Source: Desulfovibrio sp. (lineage in GTDB: Bacteria; Desulfobacterota; Desulfovibrionia; Desulfovibrionales; Desulfovibrionaceae). From it: a DNA stretch of 40,800 bases. The notes under the pieces are model-generated. The model did not search any database. It saw nothing but the letters and a program-made list of their open reading frames with translations, and had not been told where the DNA came from. Positions 24,501-32,754 of this stretch are shown piece by piece. A program made the translations under genes and the position numbers. Each line of letters opens with the position of its first letter. Position 1 is the stretch's first letter. Location: positions 1 to 40,800 of the forward strand of contig JAISTW010000018.1 of assembly GCA_031272405.1 (NCBI GenBank), in the 5' to 3' direction.

Positions 24501-25541
24501 ATGTTGAGCCTTGTCCTGTCAGTGTCTCTTGCCGTTGCCGTATCCTTTGTCTGCTCACTTACGGAGGCGGCCTTGTACGCCCTGTCCTGGGCAGCGATAG
24601 AACGGATGAGGCGGGCCGGCAAAAAAGCCGGGAATACGCTGTACGCGCTGCGCAGCAATATAGACAGGCCCATCGCCGCGATCCTCACCCTGAACACGGC
24701 CGCCAACACCATTGGCGCAGCGGCGGCCGGAGCCGCCTTCGTCACTGTTTTCGGCGAAACCTGGATGCCTCTTTTCGCCCTCGCCTTTACCCTGCTCATT
24801 CTGATTTTGGGCGAAATAGTGCCGAAAACGCTGGGCGTGACCCATGCCGTCCCTGTGGCGGCTTCCTTGTCCGGCCCCTTGTTTGTGGTCATCAAAATTC
24901 TTTCGCCTCTCATCTGGATGAGCGGCAAATTGACCAGGCTCATTTCACCGCCGTCGTCGGCCGGCCCAAGTATTTCTGAAGACGACATCCGGGCCCTGAC
25001 CAGTCTTTCCCGGCAGGCGGGGCAGATCAAACCGTATGAGGAGCGTTTCATCCGCAACATCCTCGCGTTGGACCAAAAACGCGTCCACGAAATCATGACG
25101 CCGCGCACAGTCGTTTTTTCCCTGCCCGATGACACCACCGTGGCGGACGCCTATGCCGATGGACGCATATGGCAGTTCAGCCGTATTCCCGTGCATGGCG
25201 AGGACAATGAGGAACTGCTGGGCGTGGTGGAACGCCGCACGTTGGCCCGCAGCTTCAACAGCGGCCGGGCCGACGCCAAACTCTCGGAAATCATGAGACC
25301 GATCCATTTTGTGCTGGAAACGCAGACGCTCAATGTGCTTTTGGACAGCCTGCTCAAGGCCAGGGCGCACCTTTTCGCCGTTTTGGATGAATATGGCGGC
25401 CTTGCAGGAGTGGTGAGCCTTGAGGACGTGCTAGAGGAAATACTGGGCAGCGAGATTATGGATGAAAGCGACCGGGTGGCGGACATGCGGGCCCTGGCAC
25501 GCGAGCGGCGGGCGGCGCTGATGGAGGGGCGGACCACGTAA
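24501..25541 (+). CDS. CNNM/CBS domain membrane protein (HlyC/CorC family)
   Basis: A 346-residue protein if read from ATG 24501. The frame is open further upstream to 24405, but those residues are unlike the family and overlap the cyd promoter. The start is uncertain because no strong Shine-Dalgarno is seen. Membrane part: MLSLVLSVSLAVAVSFVCSLTEAALYAL, then TLNTAANTIGAAAAGA and LILGEIVPKTLGV, the CNNM domain. The cytoplasmic CBS pair follows with VHEIMTPRTVVFSLP and LDEYGGLAGVVSLEDVLEEILG. Members export Mg2+ or similar ions; the substrate here is not known. The usual CorC_HlyC C-terminal domain is absent, so the protein is short. Confidence 0.88.
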   Translation: MLSLVLSVSLAVAVSFVCSLTEAALYALSWAAIERMRRAGKKAGNTLYALRSNIDRPIAAILTLNTAANTIGAAAAGAAFVTVFGETWMPLFALAFTLLILILGEIVPKTLGVTHAVPVAASLSGPLFVVIKILSPLIWMSGKLTRLISPPSSAGPSISEDDIRALTSLSRQAGQIKPYEERFIRNILALDQKRVHEIMTPRTVVFSLPDDTTVADAYADGRIWQFSRIPVHGEDNEELLGVVERRTLARSFNSGRADAKLSEIMRPIHFVLETQTLNVLLDSLLKARAHLFAVLDEYGGLAGVVSLEDVLEEILGSEIMDESDRVADMRALARERRAALMEGRTT

Positions 25542-25656
25542 AGACATTGCCGGCCCGTCGCCGTCCTGCCGTGCGAAGCCGCAAAATATTGGGGGCTGAC
25601 GCACAAGGCTTGCGTTCTTCAGAAAAGAAGAGTATATGACACTTTTTCCGATAAAA

Positions 25657-25684
25657 AGCAAATGAACTATAGCAAATGAACTAT
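25657..25684 (+). repeat. 14-bp tandem repeat upstream of rpmE
   Basis: AGCAAATGAACTAT occurs twice, head to tail, at 25657-25670 and 25671-25684. It ends 14 bases before the rpmE ATG. The stretch between corC and rpmE (157 bases) holds nothing else clear; a short ACGCA/TGCGT stem is visible near 25603-25620. Confidence 0.8.
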
Positions 25685-25698
25685 ATTGAGGAATCATC

Positions 25699-25911
25699 AT
25701 GAAAAAGGGCATCCACCCCAAAGTATACAACGCCACGGTCACCTGCGCTTGCGGCAATTCGGAGCAGGTGCTCTCCACCAAGGGCGAGCAGGTGCATGTG
25801 GAGGTTTGTTCGGCCTGTCATCCCTTTTACACAGGCAAACAGCGCTTTTTGGACACGGCGGGCCGCATTGACCGCTTCCGCAAAAAATACGCCAAGTTTG
25901 ACGCGAAATAA
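25699..25911 (+). CDS. rpmE: 50S ribosomal protein L31
   Basis: A 70-residue protein. It starts [20 protein letters not shown] and has [17 protein letters not shown]. Four cysteines (16, 18, 37, 40) form the zinc-containing C+ type, in contrast to zinc-free paralogues induced under zinc limitation. TGAGG precedes the ATG by about seven bases. It heads an rpmE-DUF1385-prfA group, a common order in Desulfovibrio-like genomes, and is preceded by a tandem repeat. Confidence 0.97.
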   Translation: MKKGIHPKVYNATVTCACGNSEQVLSTKGEQVHVEVCSACHPFYTGKQRFLDTAGRIDRFRKKYAKFDAK

Positions 25912-26884
25912 GCTCGTTCTGTTGTTCGCCCCGGACGTCGCGGTAGGCGGGCAGGCGGTCATGGAGGGCGTGATGATGCGCAACGGGACGGAGTACGCCA
26001 TCGCCCTGCGCCTGCCCGACGGCAGCATATCCGCGCGGCGCATGCCCTGGTTTTCCCTGACGCGTCTTCCCCTCCTGCAAAAGCCTTTTCTGCGCGGTTT
26101 CCCTCTGTTGCTGGAGACGCTGGTCAACGGCATCCGGGCGCTGAACATTTCCGTGGAAGCCGGCGCGCAGGAGCAGGAGCTCACCCGGCGGCAAATCGTT
26201 CTTACCGTCATTTTGGCTTTCATTCTGGCTGTGGGGCTTTTTGTCGTCGCTCCGCACCTGCTTTCTCTGCTGATGCTCCATATGCGCATCGGCGGCGACG
26301 TCGAGGGAGTCACCTTTCACCTCTGGGACGGTTTTTTCAAAAGCTGCCTCTTTTTGGGCTACATAAGACTCATCTCGTTAACGCCGGAAATTCGCCGCGT
26401 TTTTCAGTATCATGGGGCCGAGCACAAGAGCATACATGCCTGGGAGAAGGGAGGGGAAATCACTTCGGAGCGGGCGGCGGCAATGAGCCGTCTCCACCCC
26501 CGCTGCGGAACCACCTTTCTGCTCTTCGTCATTTGCCTCTCCATACTGCTGCACGCCTTGCTTGTCCCGCCGTTTCTGCATCTGTACACGCCGCAGAGCA
26601 GCGTGGCCAAGCATTGCGCCGTTTTGGCCTTCAAACTTTTGCTTGTCATCCCCATCAGCGCTCTGGCCTATGAGTTGATCCGTTACGCGGCGCGTTTACC
26701 CGACGGCCTCCAGGCCGCCGTTTTGCGCGCGCCGGGCCTTGCCCTGCAAAGATGCACCACCTGCGAACCGGATCGGGAACAGTTGGATGTCGCGCTGGTG
26801 GCCCTGAAGGAAGCCCTTGGTCCGGAAGACGGCGCGGGCATCAAAACCATGCCCTACACAAAGCGGATTGAAACCTGCCTGTAA
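25898..26884 (+). CDS. DUF1385 (YqhQ-like) membrane protein
   Basis: A membrane protein of about 328 residues. The family signature [20 protein letters not shown] is near the N-terminus. Two or more hydrophobic segments lie at about 105-150 ([19 protein letters not shown]). The second conserved region is [15 protein letters not shown] with [15 protein letters not shown], containing His and Cys residues of unknown role. The start is unsure. The only ATG inside the signature is too late, an ATG at 25796 lies in rpmE, and TTG 25898 overlapping the rpmE stop was chosen. The function is unknown. Its position between rpmE and prfA suggests nothing beyond co-expression. Confidence 0.85.
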   Translation: MTRNKLVLLFAPDVAVGGQAVMEGVMMRNGTEYAIALRLPDGSISARRMPWFSLTRLPLLQKPFLRGFPLLLETLVNGIRALNISVEAGAQEQELTRRQIVLTVILAFILAVGLFVVAPHLLSLLMLHMRIGGDVEGVTFHLWDGFFKSCLFLGYIRLISLTPEIRRVFQYHGAEHKSIHAWEKGGEITSERAAAMSRLHPRCGTTFLLFVICLSILLHALLVPPFLHLYTPQSSVAKHCAVLAFKLLLVIPISALAYELIRYAARLPDGLQAAVLRAPGLALQRCTTCEPDREQLDVALVALKEALGPEDGAGIKTMPYTKRIETCL

Positions 26885-26903
26885 TCGCCGTTCGGAGAAA
26901 TGC

Positions 26904-27974
26904 ATGTTCGCCAAACTGGAAAGTCTTGAAAAAAAATATCTGGAGCTGGAAGAAAGTCTGGCCAGCCCCGATGTGTTCAACGACCAGGAGCATTATCGCA
27001 AACTGGCCAAGGCTCACGCCGATCTGCGCGATGTTGTGAGCCTGTTCCGTCGTCACAGGGAATTGAACGACGAAGCCGGCGAGATGCGGCAAATGCTCCA
27101 TGACGAGGATCCGGAGATCAAGGCTCTGGCCCAGGAGGAAATCCGCCGACTGGAAGAGGAAATTCCTCACGTGGAAACGGCCCTCAAAGTGGCGCTTTTG
27201 CCGCCCGATCCTCTGGATGGAAAGAACACCATTCTGGAAATACGGGCAGGAACCGGCGGCGAGGAGGCCTCGCTTTTCGCCGCCGATCTGTTCCGCATGT
27301 ATTGCCGCTACGCGGAGATATCCGGCTGGGGCGTGGAGGTGATGAGTTCTTCTCCCACAGAATCGGGCGGCTTCAAGGAAGTGATCTGCCTCATAACAGG
27401 CGACAAGGTGTACAGCCGTCTCAAGTTTGAAGCCGGAACCCACAGGGTGCAGCGTGTTCCGGCGACGGAAGCGCAGGGGCGCATCCATACTTCAGCGGCG
27501 ACGGTCGCCGTCATGCCGGAAGCGGATGAGGTGGATGTGGAAATCAGGCCCGAAGATCTGCGCATAGATATTTTCCGCGCTTCAGGGGCCGGCGGACAGC
27601 ATGTCAACAAAACGGAGTCCGCCGTGCGCATCACGCATGTGCCTACGGGCACCGTAGTCACATGCCAGGATGAACGCTCGCAGCACAAAAACAAGGCTAG
27701 GGCCATGAAGGTGCTCGCTTCCCGCATTCTGGCGGCGGAGCGTGAACGGCAGAATTCGGAGCTTTCCGCCGGACGCAAGGCGCAGGTTGGCTCCGGAGAC
27801 CGTTCCGAGCGCATACGCACCTATAATTTCCCCCAGGGCCGCTGCACGGATCATCGCATCAATCTGACGCTGTACTCGCTGGATCAGATTATGGAGGGGT
27901 CGCTGGCCACGCTGATCGAGGCTTTGGCCACGGCCGCGCAGGCCGAGGCGCTCAAGGCGCAGGCGGAGGAGTGA
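26904..27974 (+). CDS. prfA: Peptide chain release factor 1
   Basis: A 356-residue factor that reads UAA and UAG. ATG 26904 with GGAG seven bases upstream is preferred over the longer frame from 26817. The N-terminal helical domain is followed by [18 protein letters not shown]. The tripeptide anticodon region precedes [18 protein letters not shown] (of the PxT type seen in RF1), and GGQ at 230-232 lies in [16 protein letters not shown]. The last 30 residues are Ala/Glu-rich. No prmC methyltransferase gene follows; the convergent dacA gene begins only 7 bases later. Confidence 0.96.
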   Translation: MFAKLESLEKKYLELEESLASPDVFNDQEHYRKLAKAHADLRDVVSLFRRHRELNDEAGEMRQMLHDEDPEIKALAQEEIRRLEEEIPHVETALKVALLPPDPLDGKNTILEIRAGTGGEEASLFAADLFRMYCRYAEISGWGVEVMSSSPTESGGFKEVICLITGDKVYSRLKFEAGTHRVQRVPATEAQGRIHTSAATVAVMPEADEVDVEIRPEDLRIDIFRASGAGGQHVNKTESAVRITHVPTGTVVTCQDERSQHKNKARAMKVLASRILAAERERQNSELSAGRKAQVGSGDRSERIRTYNFPQGRCTDHRINLTLYSLDQIMEGSLATLIEALATAAQAEALKAQAEE

Positions 27975-27981
27975 ACGCCCG

Positions 27982-28788
27982 TTATTTGCGGACGCCGAAG
28001 CCTCGCGCCAGCAATTCTTCGACGGCCGCGTCCCGCGCCGCCCTGGACGCGGCCCCCATCACAACCGCGAGAAGACGGGTTTTGTCCCGGCCGGCCGTTA
28101 TGACGATATTGTATCCGGCGCTGGTAAAGCCGGTTTTGAGACCGTCAATGCCCTGTTGACCCAAAAGCCCGTTGGTGTTGTACAGGGCGCGTCCGTTATG
28201 GCTGACGGACGGCAGGGCGTGCATGTCCCGAGCCCGGGGATGGGCGCGCAGGTAGGCGCGGGCCAGCAGAGCCATTTCCCGCGCCGTGCTTTTCTGCCCC
28301 GGATCGGGCAGCCCGGTGGGATTTCTGAATTGCGTGCGCCTCAGGCCCAGGGCCGAAATTTTGCGGTTCATCCGCTTCACAAAATTTTTCGTACTGCCGT
28401 TGGCCAGACGCTGGGCAACGGCTGTCGCCGCATCATTTCCGGAAGCAACGGCCATGCCCGCCAGCAGCGAATGCAGGGGGACGCGCTCGCCGGCCTTCAG
28501 GTGCATGCTGGAACCGCCGACGTTGGACGCGTTTTTCCCTATTTTGACAAGAGTGTTCAGTGAAATCTGCTTGGCCCGCACCGCGTCCAGCGCCAGAAAA
28601 AGCGTCATGATTTTGGTGAGCGAGGCCGGCGGCAGGCTGAGGTCGGCCTTGTGGGCGTAAAGCACCCGTCCGTTCCGCATGTTGAGCACAAGGCCGGATT
28701 TCGCCGGAAAGGCCGTCGCCGTGCAGACGGGGAAGAGGCAAAGGGAGAAAAGCAGAGCAAGGACGCGCGGCGTTTGAAAACAGAGCAT
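27982..28788 (-). CDS. D-alanyl-D-alanine carboxypeptidase-type protein (S11)
   Basis: A 268-residue exported penicillin-binding protein. The signal peptide covers about 1-26 (cleavage near CTATA-FPA). The three active-site motifs are intact: SLTK (Ser56, Lys59), SGN (116-118) and KTG (218-220), with the DGLKTGFTSAGYN context. The protein ends soon after the catalytic domain. It lacks the C-terminal PBP5_C beta domain and the amphipathic anchor of DacA/DacC, so it is probably free in the periplasm. It trims pentapeptides or acts as an endopeptidase. It is the third gene of a greA-exporter-dacA unit, starting 3 bases after the exporter stop. Confidence 0.92.
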   Translation of the reverse strand: MLCFQTPRVLALLFSLCLFPVCTATAFPAKSGLVLNMRNGRVLYAHKADLSLPPASLTKIMTLFLALDAVRAKQISLNTLVKIGKNASNVGGSSMHLKAGERVPLHSLLAGMAVASGNDAATAVAQRLANGSTKNFVKRMNRKISALGLRRTQFRNPTGLPDPGQKSTAREMALLARAYLRAHPRARDMHALPSVSHNGRALYNTNGLLGQQGIDGLKTGFTSAGYNIVITAGRDKTRLLAVVMGAASRAARDAAVEELLARGFGVRK

Positions 28789-28791
28789 GAC

Positions 28792-29913
28792 TTATTTTTT
28801 CAGATAAAACCGGTTGCTTTCCTCAACGGCCTGTATGGCGAAGGCCAGCAAAACCGGCCCGGCGATGAGCCCCACCGCGCCGAAGGCGTTCAGGCCGCAC
28901 AGGATGACGGTTATCAGAACCAGAAAGGAGGTCTTGATGCCGTGGCGCAGAAAGAGCGGGCGGAGCAGATTGTCCACCATGCTCACAGCCAGTATTCCCC
29001 ACAGCGTCAGGCCCACGGCGGCAAAGGTCTTTCCCGTGAACCAGAGTGAAAGGCTCAGGGGCAGCCAGACAATGGCTGTGCCCACCATGGGGATAGGAGC
29101 TGTAAGCGTGGCCAGCGTGCCCCAAAAGGCCGCGTTGTGAAAACCGGCCACAGCGAAACCGATGCCGCACAGAAAACCCTGAATGACGGCCACGAGGGCT
29201 ATTCCCAGCATCACGGCGCGCAGCGCGCGGCGGATAGCCGCCACAAAACGCCGCAACTGGCTTTGCGGCAAGGCGAAGATGCGGCCGGCGATAACGCGTA
29301 TGCGCCGCGAATACAGGGTGAACAGCACCGTCAGCGTGATGAAAAGAAAGAACGTCCAGAGCACGGTCATCGTTCCGCCCAACAGGTCAAAGCTCCAGCT
29401 CAGGAGCATGTTGGAGGCGTCGTCCAGCAACCTGTTCACATGCTGAAAAAAATCATTGAATGATTTTTCGACGCGCGGGTACTCGGCGAGGTGGGATTGC
29501 CACTGCCGGATGGGAATCAGCCAATCGTCCGGTATCTGAAAATTGTTGGCCTGCAGTTCGCGCAGACGCGCCAGTCCCGAGGAAAACTGAGGAGCGACCA
29601 ACAGGATCAGGGCGGCCAGGGGGGTCGCCATGGCCGCGATCAGCGTGAGGGTATAGGCCCAGATGGGCAGCTGTCGGAGCAGGGAGATTTTTCCGGCGCC
29701 CACAGTCCGCGCCTTCGGCGACAATGTGTCGGCCGATCCCGGGCGGGGGCCTTTGCTCCAGTGGCGGCACTTGCGGCGCAACCTGCGGTAAAGGGGCAGG
29801 GCCAGACAGGCCAGGCAGGCGGAGGTGAAGATGACTGTCGGATGCCGCCAGAGCAGCATGCCCCAGGCCAGGGCCGCCAGCAGATAAAAAACGCGCGGCG
29901 AAACGCTGTTCAT
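28792..29913 (-). CDS. AI-2E transporter family (PerM-like) membrane protein
   Basis: A 373-residue polytopic protein. It starts with two helices (YLLAALAWGMLLW, VIFTSACLACLALPLY), then a basic loop (RRLRRKCRHWSKGPRPG). Further helices follow, with the amphipathic segment LRELQANNFQIPDDWL to SFNDFF. The C-terminal hallmark is GFHNAAFWGTLATLTAPIPMVGTAIVWLP and SMVDNLLRPLFLRHGIK. The PF01594 family includes TqsA and PerM; substrates are mostly unknown. ATG 29913 overlaps the greA stop as ATGA. Confidence 0.9.
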   Translation of the reverse strand: MNSVSPRVFYLLAALAWGMLLWRHPTVIFTSACLACLALPLYRRLRRKCRHWSKGPRPGSADTLSPKARTVGAGKISLLRQLPIWAYTLTLIAAMATPLAALILLVAPQFSSGLARLRELQANNFQIPDDWLIPIRQWQSHLAEYPRVEKSFNDFFQHVNRLLDDASNMLLSWSFDLLGGTMTVLWTFFLFITLTVLFTLYSRRIRVIAGRIFALPQSQLRRFVAAIRRALRAVMLGIALVAVIQGFLCGIGFAVAGFHNAAFWGTLATLTAPIPMVGTAIVWLPLSLSLWFTGKTFAAVGLTLWGILAVSMVDNLLRPLFLRHGIKTSFLVLITVILCGLNAFGAVGLIAGPVLLAFAIQAVEESNRFYLKK

Positions 29914-30392
29914 TTCGCCCCTTCAAAGGTGACGGAAATGATTTCATAGGTGACGCTGCCGCGCGGGATGTTGACAGTGACTTCATCGCCGGCTTCCCGC
30001 CCCAACAGGGCCTGCCCCACAGGAGAAAGAAAGGAGATGGAGCCCAGGGACGGCTCCGCTTCGTCCGGTCCGAGAATGGTGAAGCGTTTGACCGCGCCGC
30101 TGTCGGCATCTTCCACCTCCACGGTGGCGCCGAAACCGGCCTTGTCGCCGCCCAGCTTGTCCAGGTCAATCACCTGGTAGAGAGCCAGGCGCGACTCAAT
30201 ATATTTGATGCGCGCCTCCGCCATTCCCTGACGTTCCTTGGCGGCGTCGTAACCGGCGTTTTCGCGCAGGTCGCCTTCTTCCCTCGCCTCCTTGATGGCC
30301 TGGATAATGGCCGGGCGTTCTTCTTTGAGGCGGGCGAGTTCTTCCTCCAGTTTTTTGTAGCCCCGGACGGAAATAGGAATGCTGTTTGACAT
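29910..30392 (-). CDS. greA: Transcription elongation factor GreA
   Basis: A 160-residue factor that rescues backtracked RNA polymerase. ATG 30392 with GAGAGG six bases upstream is preferred. The much longer frame (from 30593) and ATG 30398 are rejected. The N-terminal coiled coil ends in EAREEGDLRENAGYDAAKERQ, whose tip acidic residues (DLRENA) reach the polymerase active site. The C-terminal FKBP-like domain holds FTILGPDEAEP, ISFLSPVGQALLGREAGDEV. Its stop is coupled to the exporter gene. Confidence 0.97.
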   Translation of the reverse strand: MSNSIPISVRGYKKLEEELARLKEERPAIIQAIKEAREEGDLRENAGYDAAKERQGMAEARIKYIESRLALYQVIDLDKLGGDKAGFGATVEVEDADSGAVKRFTILGPDEAEPSLGSISFLSPVGQALLGREAGDEVTVNIPRGSVTYEIISVTFEGAK

Positions 30393-30585
30393 GTTCATCC
30401 TCTCGCTATAAAAATACCGTAATTTTTCTGCATGGCTGGTGTCGTCAGGCGGCGTCGCGATCAGGCCGCAGAGCGGACCTGCGCGCCAATGTTCCCGGCT
30501 TCCGGGGTTTTGCCGCAATACTTGTACCCGGAAGTGCGGGCGGCACGGCATCGCGTTATACAGCAACGTAGTCATTGTGGGCTTT

Positions 30586-30615
30586 TTGGTCAAGTCCCGG
30601 ACGGTTATTTATTTG
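30586..30615 (+). promoter_or_regulatory. Possible promoter for the lipid trio
   Basis: TTGGTC (30586-30591) and TATTTG (30610-30615) are separated by 18 bases, 25 bases before the first ATG. The match is weak. The rest of the 248-base divergent gap (30393-30640) holds no other clear signal. Confidence 0.25.
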
Positions 30616-30640
30616 CGCGTCATTCTGAATTGGTGGAATT

Positions 30641-31615
30641 ATGAAGAAATACATGCGTTTTCTGGCCCCGGTTCTGGTGGCGGGCATTTTCGTGCTGGCC
30701 GTCTGGCTGCTGTATCACAAGCTGAAAGCGTACAGCCTTGACCAGATACGCGAGAGCCTGTCGCAGATATCTTCGGGGCGCATCATTTTTTCGCTGTTTC
30801 TCACCTGCATCAGCTATATGATACTGATCGGCTATGACTGGCTGGCCGTAAAAGCCATTCACAAGTCTTTGCCGCTCGGGCGCGTGGCCATGGTCTCCTT
30901 TGTGGGGCAGACCGTGAGCTACAATTTCGGCGCGCTGCTGGGGGGCACGACGGTGCGTTGGCGTCTGTACTCCAATTGGGGGTTCAGTCTTGTGGATATC
31001 GCGCGGCTGGTGCTCATGCTCGCCGTTACTTTCTGGGTTGGCGCCCTGGGCATGGTCGGCGCGATTTTTCTTTTCAAGCCGCCGCTGATGCCTGATGAGC
31101 TGTTGGACAAATTGCCCATCGCGGATATGCGCATTCTGGGTCTCGTGCTTTTTTTGATCGCCTGTTCCTATCTGGTGCTCTGCTGCACCGTGCGCAAACC
31201 GCTGCATATCCGGGGACGGGAATTTGTCTTTCCGCCCCCGCACATCGCCTTTGCCCAGGCCGCCGTGGCCGGCATAGACATTGTGGCCGCGGCGGCCTGC
31301 ATGTATGTGTTGTTGCCCGGCGATATGGGAGTGGGATTTCTGGACTTTCTGCCGGGCTATCTCATGGCTCAGGTGGCAGTGGTGCTGACGCATGTGCCCG
31401 GCGGCGTGGGAGTTTTTGAGTTGGTCATCCTGCACCTCACGCACACGGCGCATACAGAGACGGTGTTTGCTGTAGTGCTGATTTTTCGGCTCCTCTATTA
31501 TATATTGCCCCTGCTTGCGGCGGCGTTGCTGCTTTTGGCGTACGAGGTCCGGCAGAACGGAAGCCGGTTCTGGCATTTGTTCCGGAAGAAGAGCGTAGGG
31601 GAACAGGGGAAATGA
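30641..31615 (+). CDS. LPG-synthase-type transmembrane protein (UPF0104)
   Basis: A 324-residue protein with about eight hydrophobic segments (for example LAPVLVAGIFVLAVWLL, IIFSLFLTCISYMILIG). The conserved centre VSFVGQTVSYNFGALLGGTTVRWRLY and the C-terminal VAVVLTHVPGGVGVFELVIL match the MprF N-terminal flippase-like domain (PF03706). No aminoacyl transferase domain follows, so it is not a full MprF. Such stand-alone proteins are suspected to move or help synthesise lipids. GGTGGA precedes the ATG. The stop overlaps the next start as ATGA, so it leads a three-gene unit with an acyltransferase-like protein and an SDR. Confidence 0.9.
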   Translation: MKKYMRFLAPVLVAGIFVLAVWLLYHKLKAYSLDQIRESLSQISSGRIIFSLFLTCISYMILIGYDWLAVKAIHKSLPLGRVAMVSFVGQTVSYNFGALLGGTTVRWRLYSNWGFSLVDIARLVLMLAVTFWVGALGMVGAIFLFKPPLMPDELLDKLPIADMRILGLVLFLIACSYLVLCCTVRKPLHIRGREFVFPPPHIAFAQAAVAGIDIVAAAACMYVLLPGDMGVGFLDFLPGYLMAQVAVVLTHVPGGVGVFELVILHLTHTAHTETVFAVVLIFRLLYYILPLLAAALLLLAYEVRQNGSRFWHLFRKKSVGEQGK

Positions 31616-32754
31616 CTTCCGACTTTTCGCTTTCCATTGTCCCGGCGCGCGGCGGGCGGGATGAAAAGATTTTTTTTGATCTGCCTTTCGCCGTGCATGC
31701 GGAGCACCCCTTGTGGGTTCCTCCTCTTGCCAGCCAGGAGCGCGCTTTGCTGACGCCCGGCAGGCACCCTTTCTGGGAAAGCGCGGAGCGGGAACTTTTT
31801 CTCGCCGTGCGCGACGGTCGCCCCGTGGGGCGCGTAGCGGCCATTGTGGACAGAAAATACAACAACTATGCCGGGCAACAGTGCGGAGCTTTTGGTTTTT
31901 TTGAATGTCTGAACGACGCGGCGGCCGCCCACGGTTTGCTGGAAGCCGCTCGGGACTGGCTGGCCGCGCGCGGCATGGCGTTCATGCGCGGGCCGCTCAA
32001 CCCTTCAACCAATTATGTCTGCGGCGCCCTGGTGCACGGTTTTGACAAACCTCCGGTGATCATGATGCCCTGGAACCCGGAGTATTACCCCGTCCTGCTT
32101 GAGACCTGGGGCCTGCGCAAGGAGCAGGACCTTCTCGCCTGGCTGATCCGTCGCGCGACAATCACCAGGCCGGACTGGATGATCGAGGAAATCGAACGTC
32201 TCAAGGGCGAAGCGCGTTTCACCCGGCGCGCTTCCTCCAAAGCCTCGCTTGAAGAAGATATCCGCCTCATGCTGGGCATATATCGTCTGGCCTGGGCCGA
32301 TAACTGGGGCTTCTCCCCCCTGTCTCAAGGGGAGGCCGAGGCCCTGGTCAGCGAGCTCAAGCCCGTGCTGAATCCGGACTTTTTTGTTCTTTTTTTCCAT
32401 CAGGGCGAAGCCGTTGCCGGCATGGTGGCTCTGCCGGACATGAACCCCCTGCTCAAACGCCTCAACGGCCGCCTTGGCCCCAGCGCGCTCTGGCACTGGT
32501 GGCGCAGCAGGGCCCAGGTCAGAAGCGGCTACAGAATCATGCTTTTCGGCATCAAGCCGGAATTTCGCCTGATGGGGCTTCCCCTGCTCCTGCTGGACTA
32601 CATGTTTGAGAAAGCCCGTGAAAATCCGTGGTTTCAGTGGGTGGAAGGTTCCTGGCTGCTGGAGGACAACGCCGCCATCAACGACTTGCTGGAGGACTTT
32701 TCCGGCGTCATTGACAAACGCTACCGGATGTACAGGCGGGAGATAACGGCATGA
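31612..32754 (+). CDS. GNAT-fold N-acyltransferase-like protein
   Basis: A 380-residue soluble protein. The N-terminal signature is FFDLPFAVHAEHPLWVPPL, then HPFW, LFLAVRDGRPVGRVAAIVDRKYNN, FGFFECLND and FMRGPLNPSTN, VIMMPWNPEYY. The second half contains MLGIYRLAWADNWGFSPLS and FFHQGEAVAGMVALPDMNPL, a GNAT-like core. Members of this family are usually listed as 'N-acetyltransferase' or 'hypothetical'. From memory, the bacterial ceramide synthase of Caulobacter is a member of the same broad acyltransferase group, but this must be checked. It is ATGA-coupled to both neighbours. The acyl donor and acceptor are unknown. Confidence 0.78.
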   Translation: MTSDFSLSIVPARGGRDEKIFFDLPFAVHAEHPLWVPPLASQERALLTPGRHPFWESAERELFLAVRDGRPVGRVAAIVDRKYNNYAGQQCGAFGFFECLNDAAAAHGLLEAARDWLAARGMAFMRGPLNPSTNYVCGALVHGFDKPPVIMMPWNPEYYPVLLETWGLRKEQDLLAWLIRRATITRPDWMIEEIERLKGEARFTRRASSKASLEEDIRLMLGIYRLAWADNWGFSPLSQGEAEALVSELKPVLNPDFFVLFFHQGEAVAGMVALPDMNPLLKRLNGRLGPSALWHWWRSRAQVRSGYRIMLFGIKPEFRLMGLPLLLLDYMFEKARENPWFQWVEGSWLLEDNAAINDLLEDFSGVIDKRYRMYRREITA

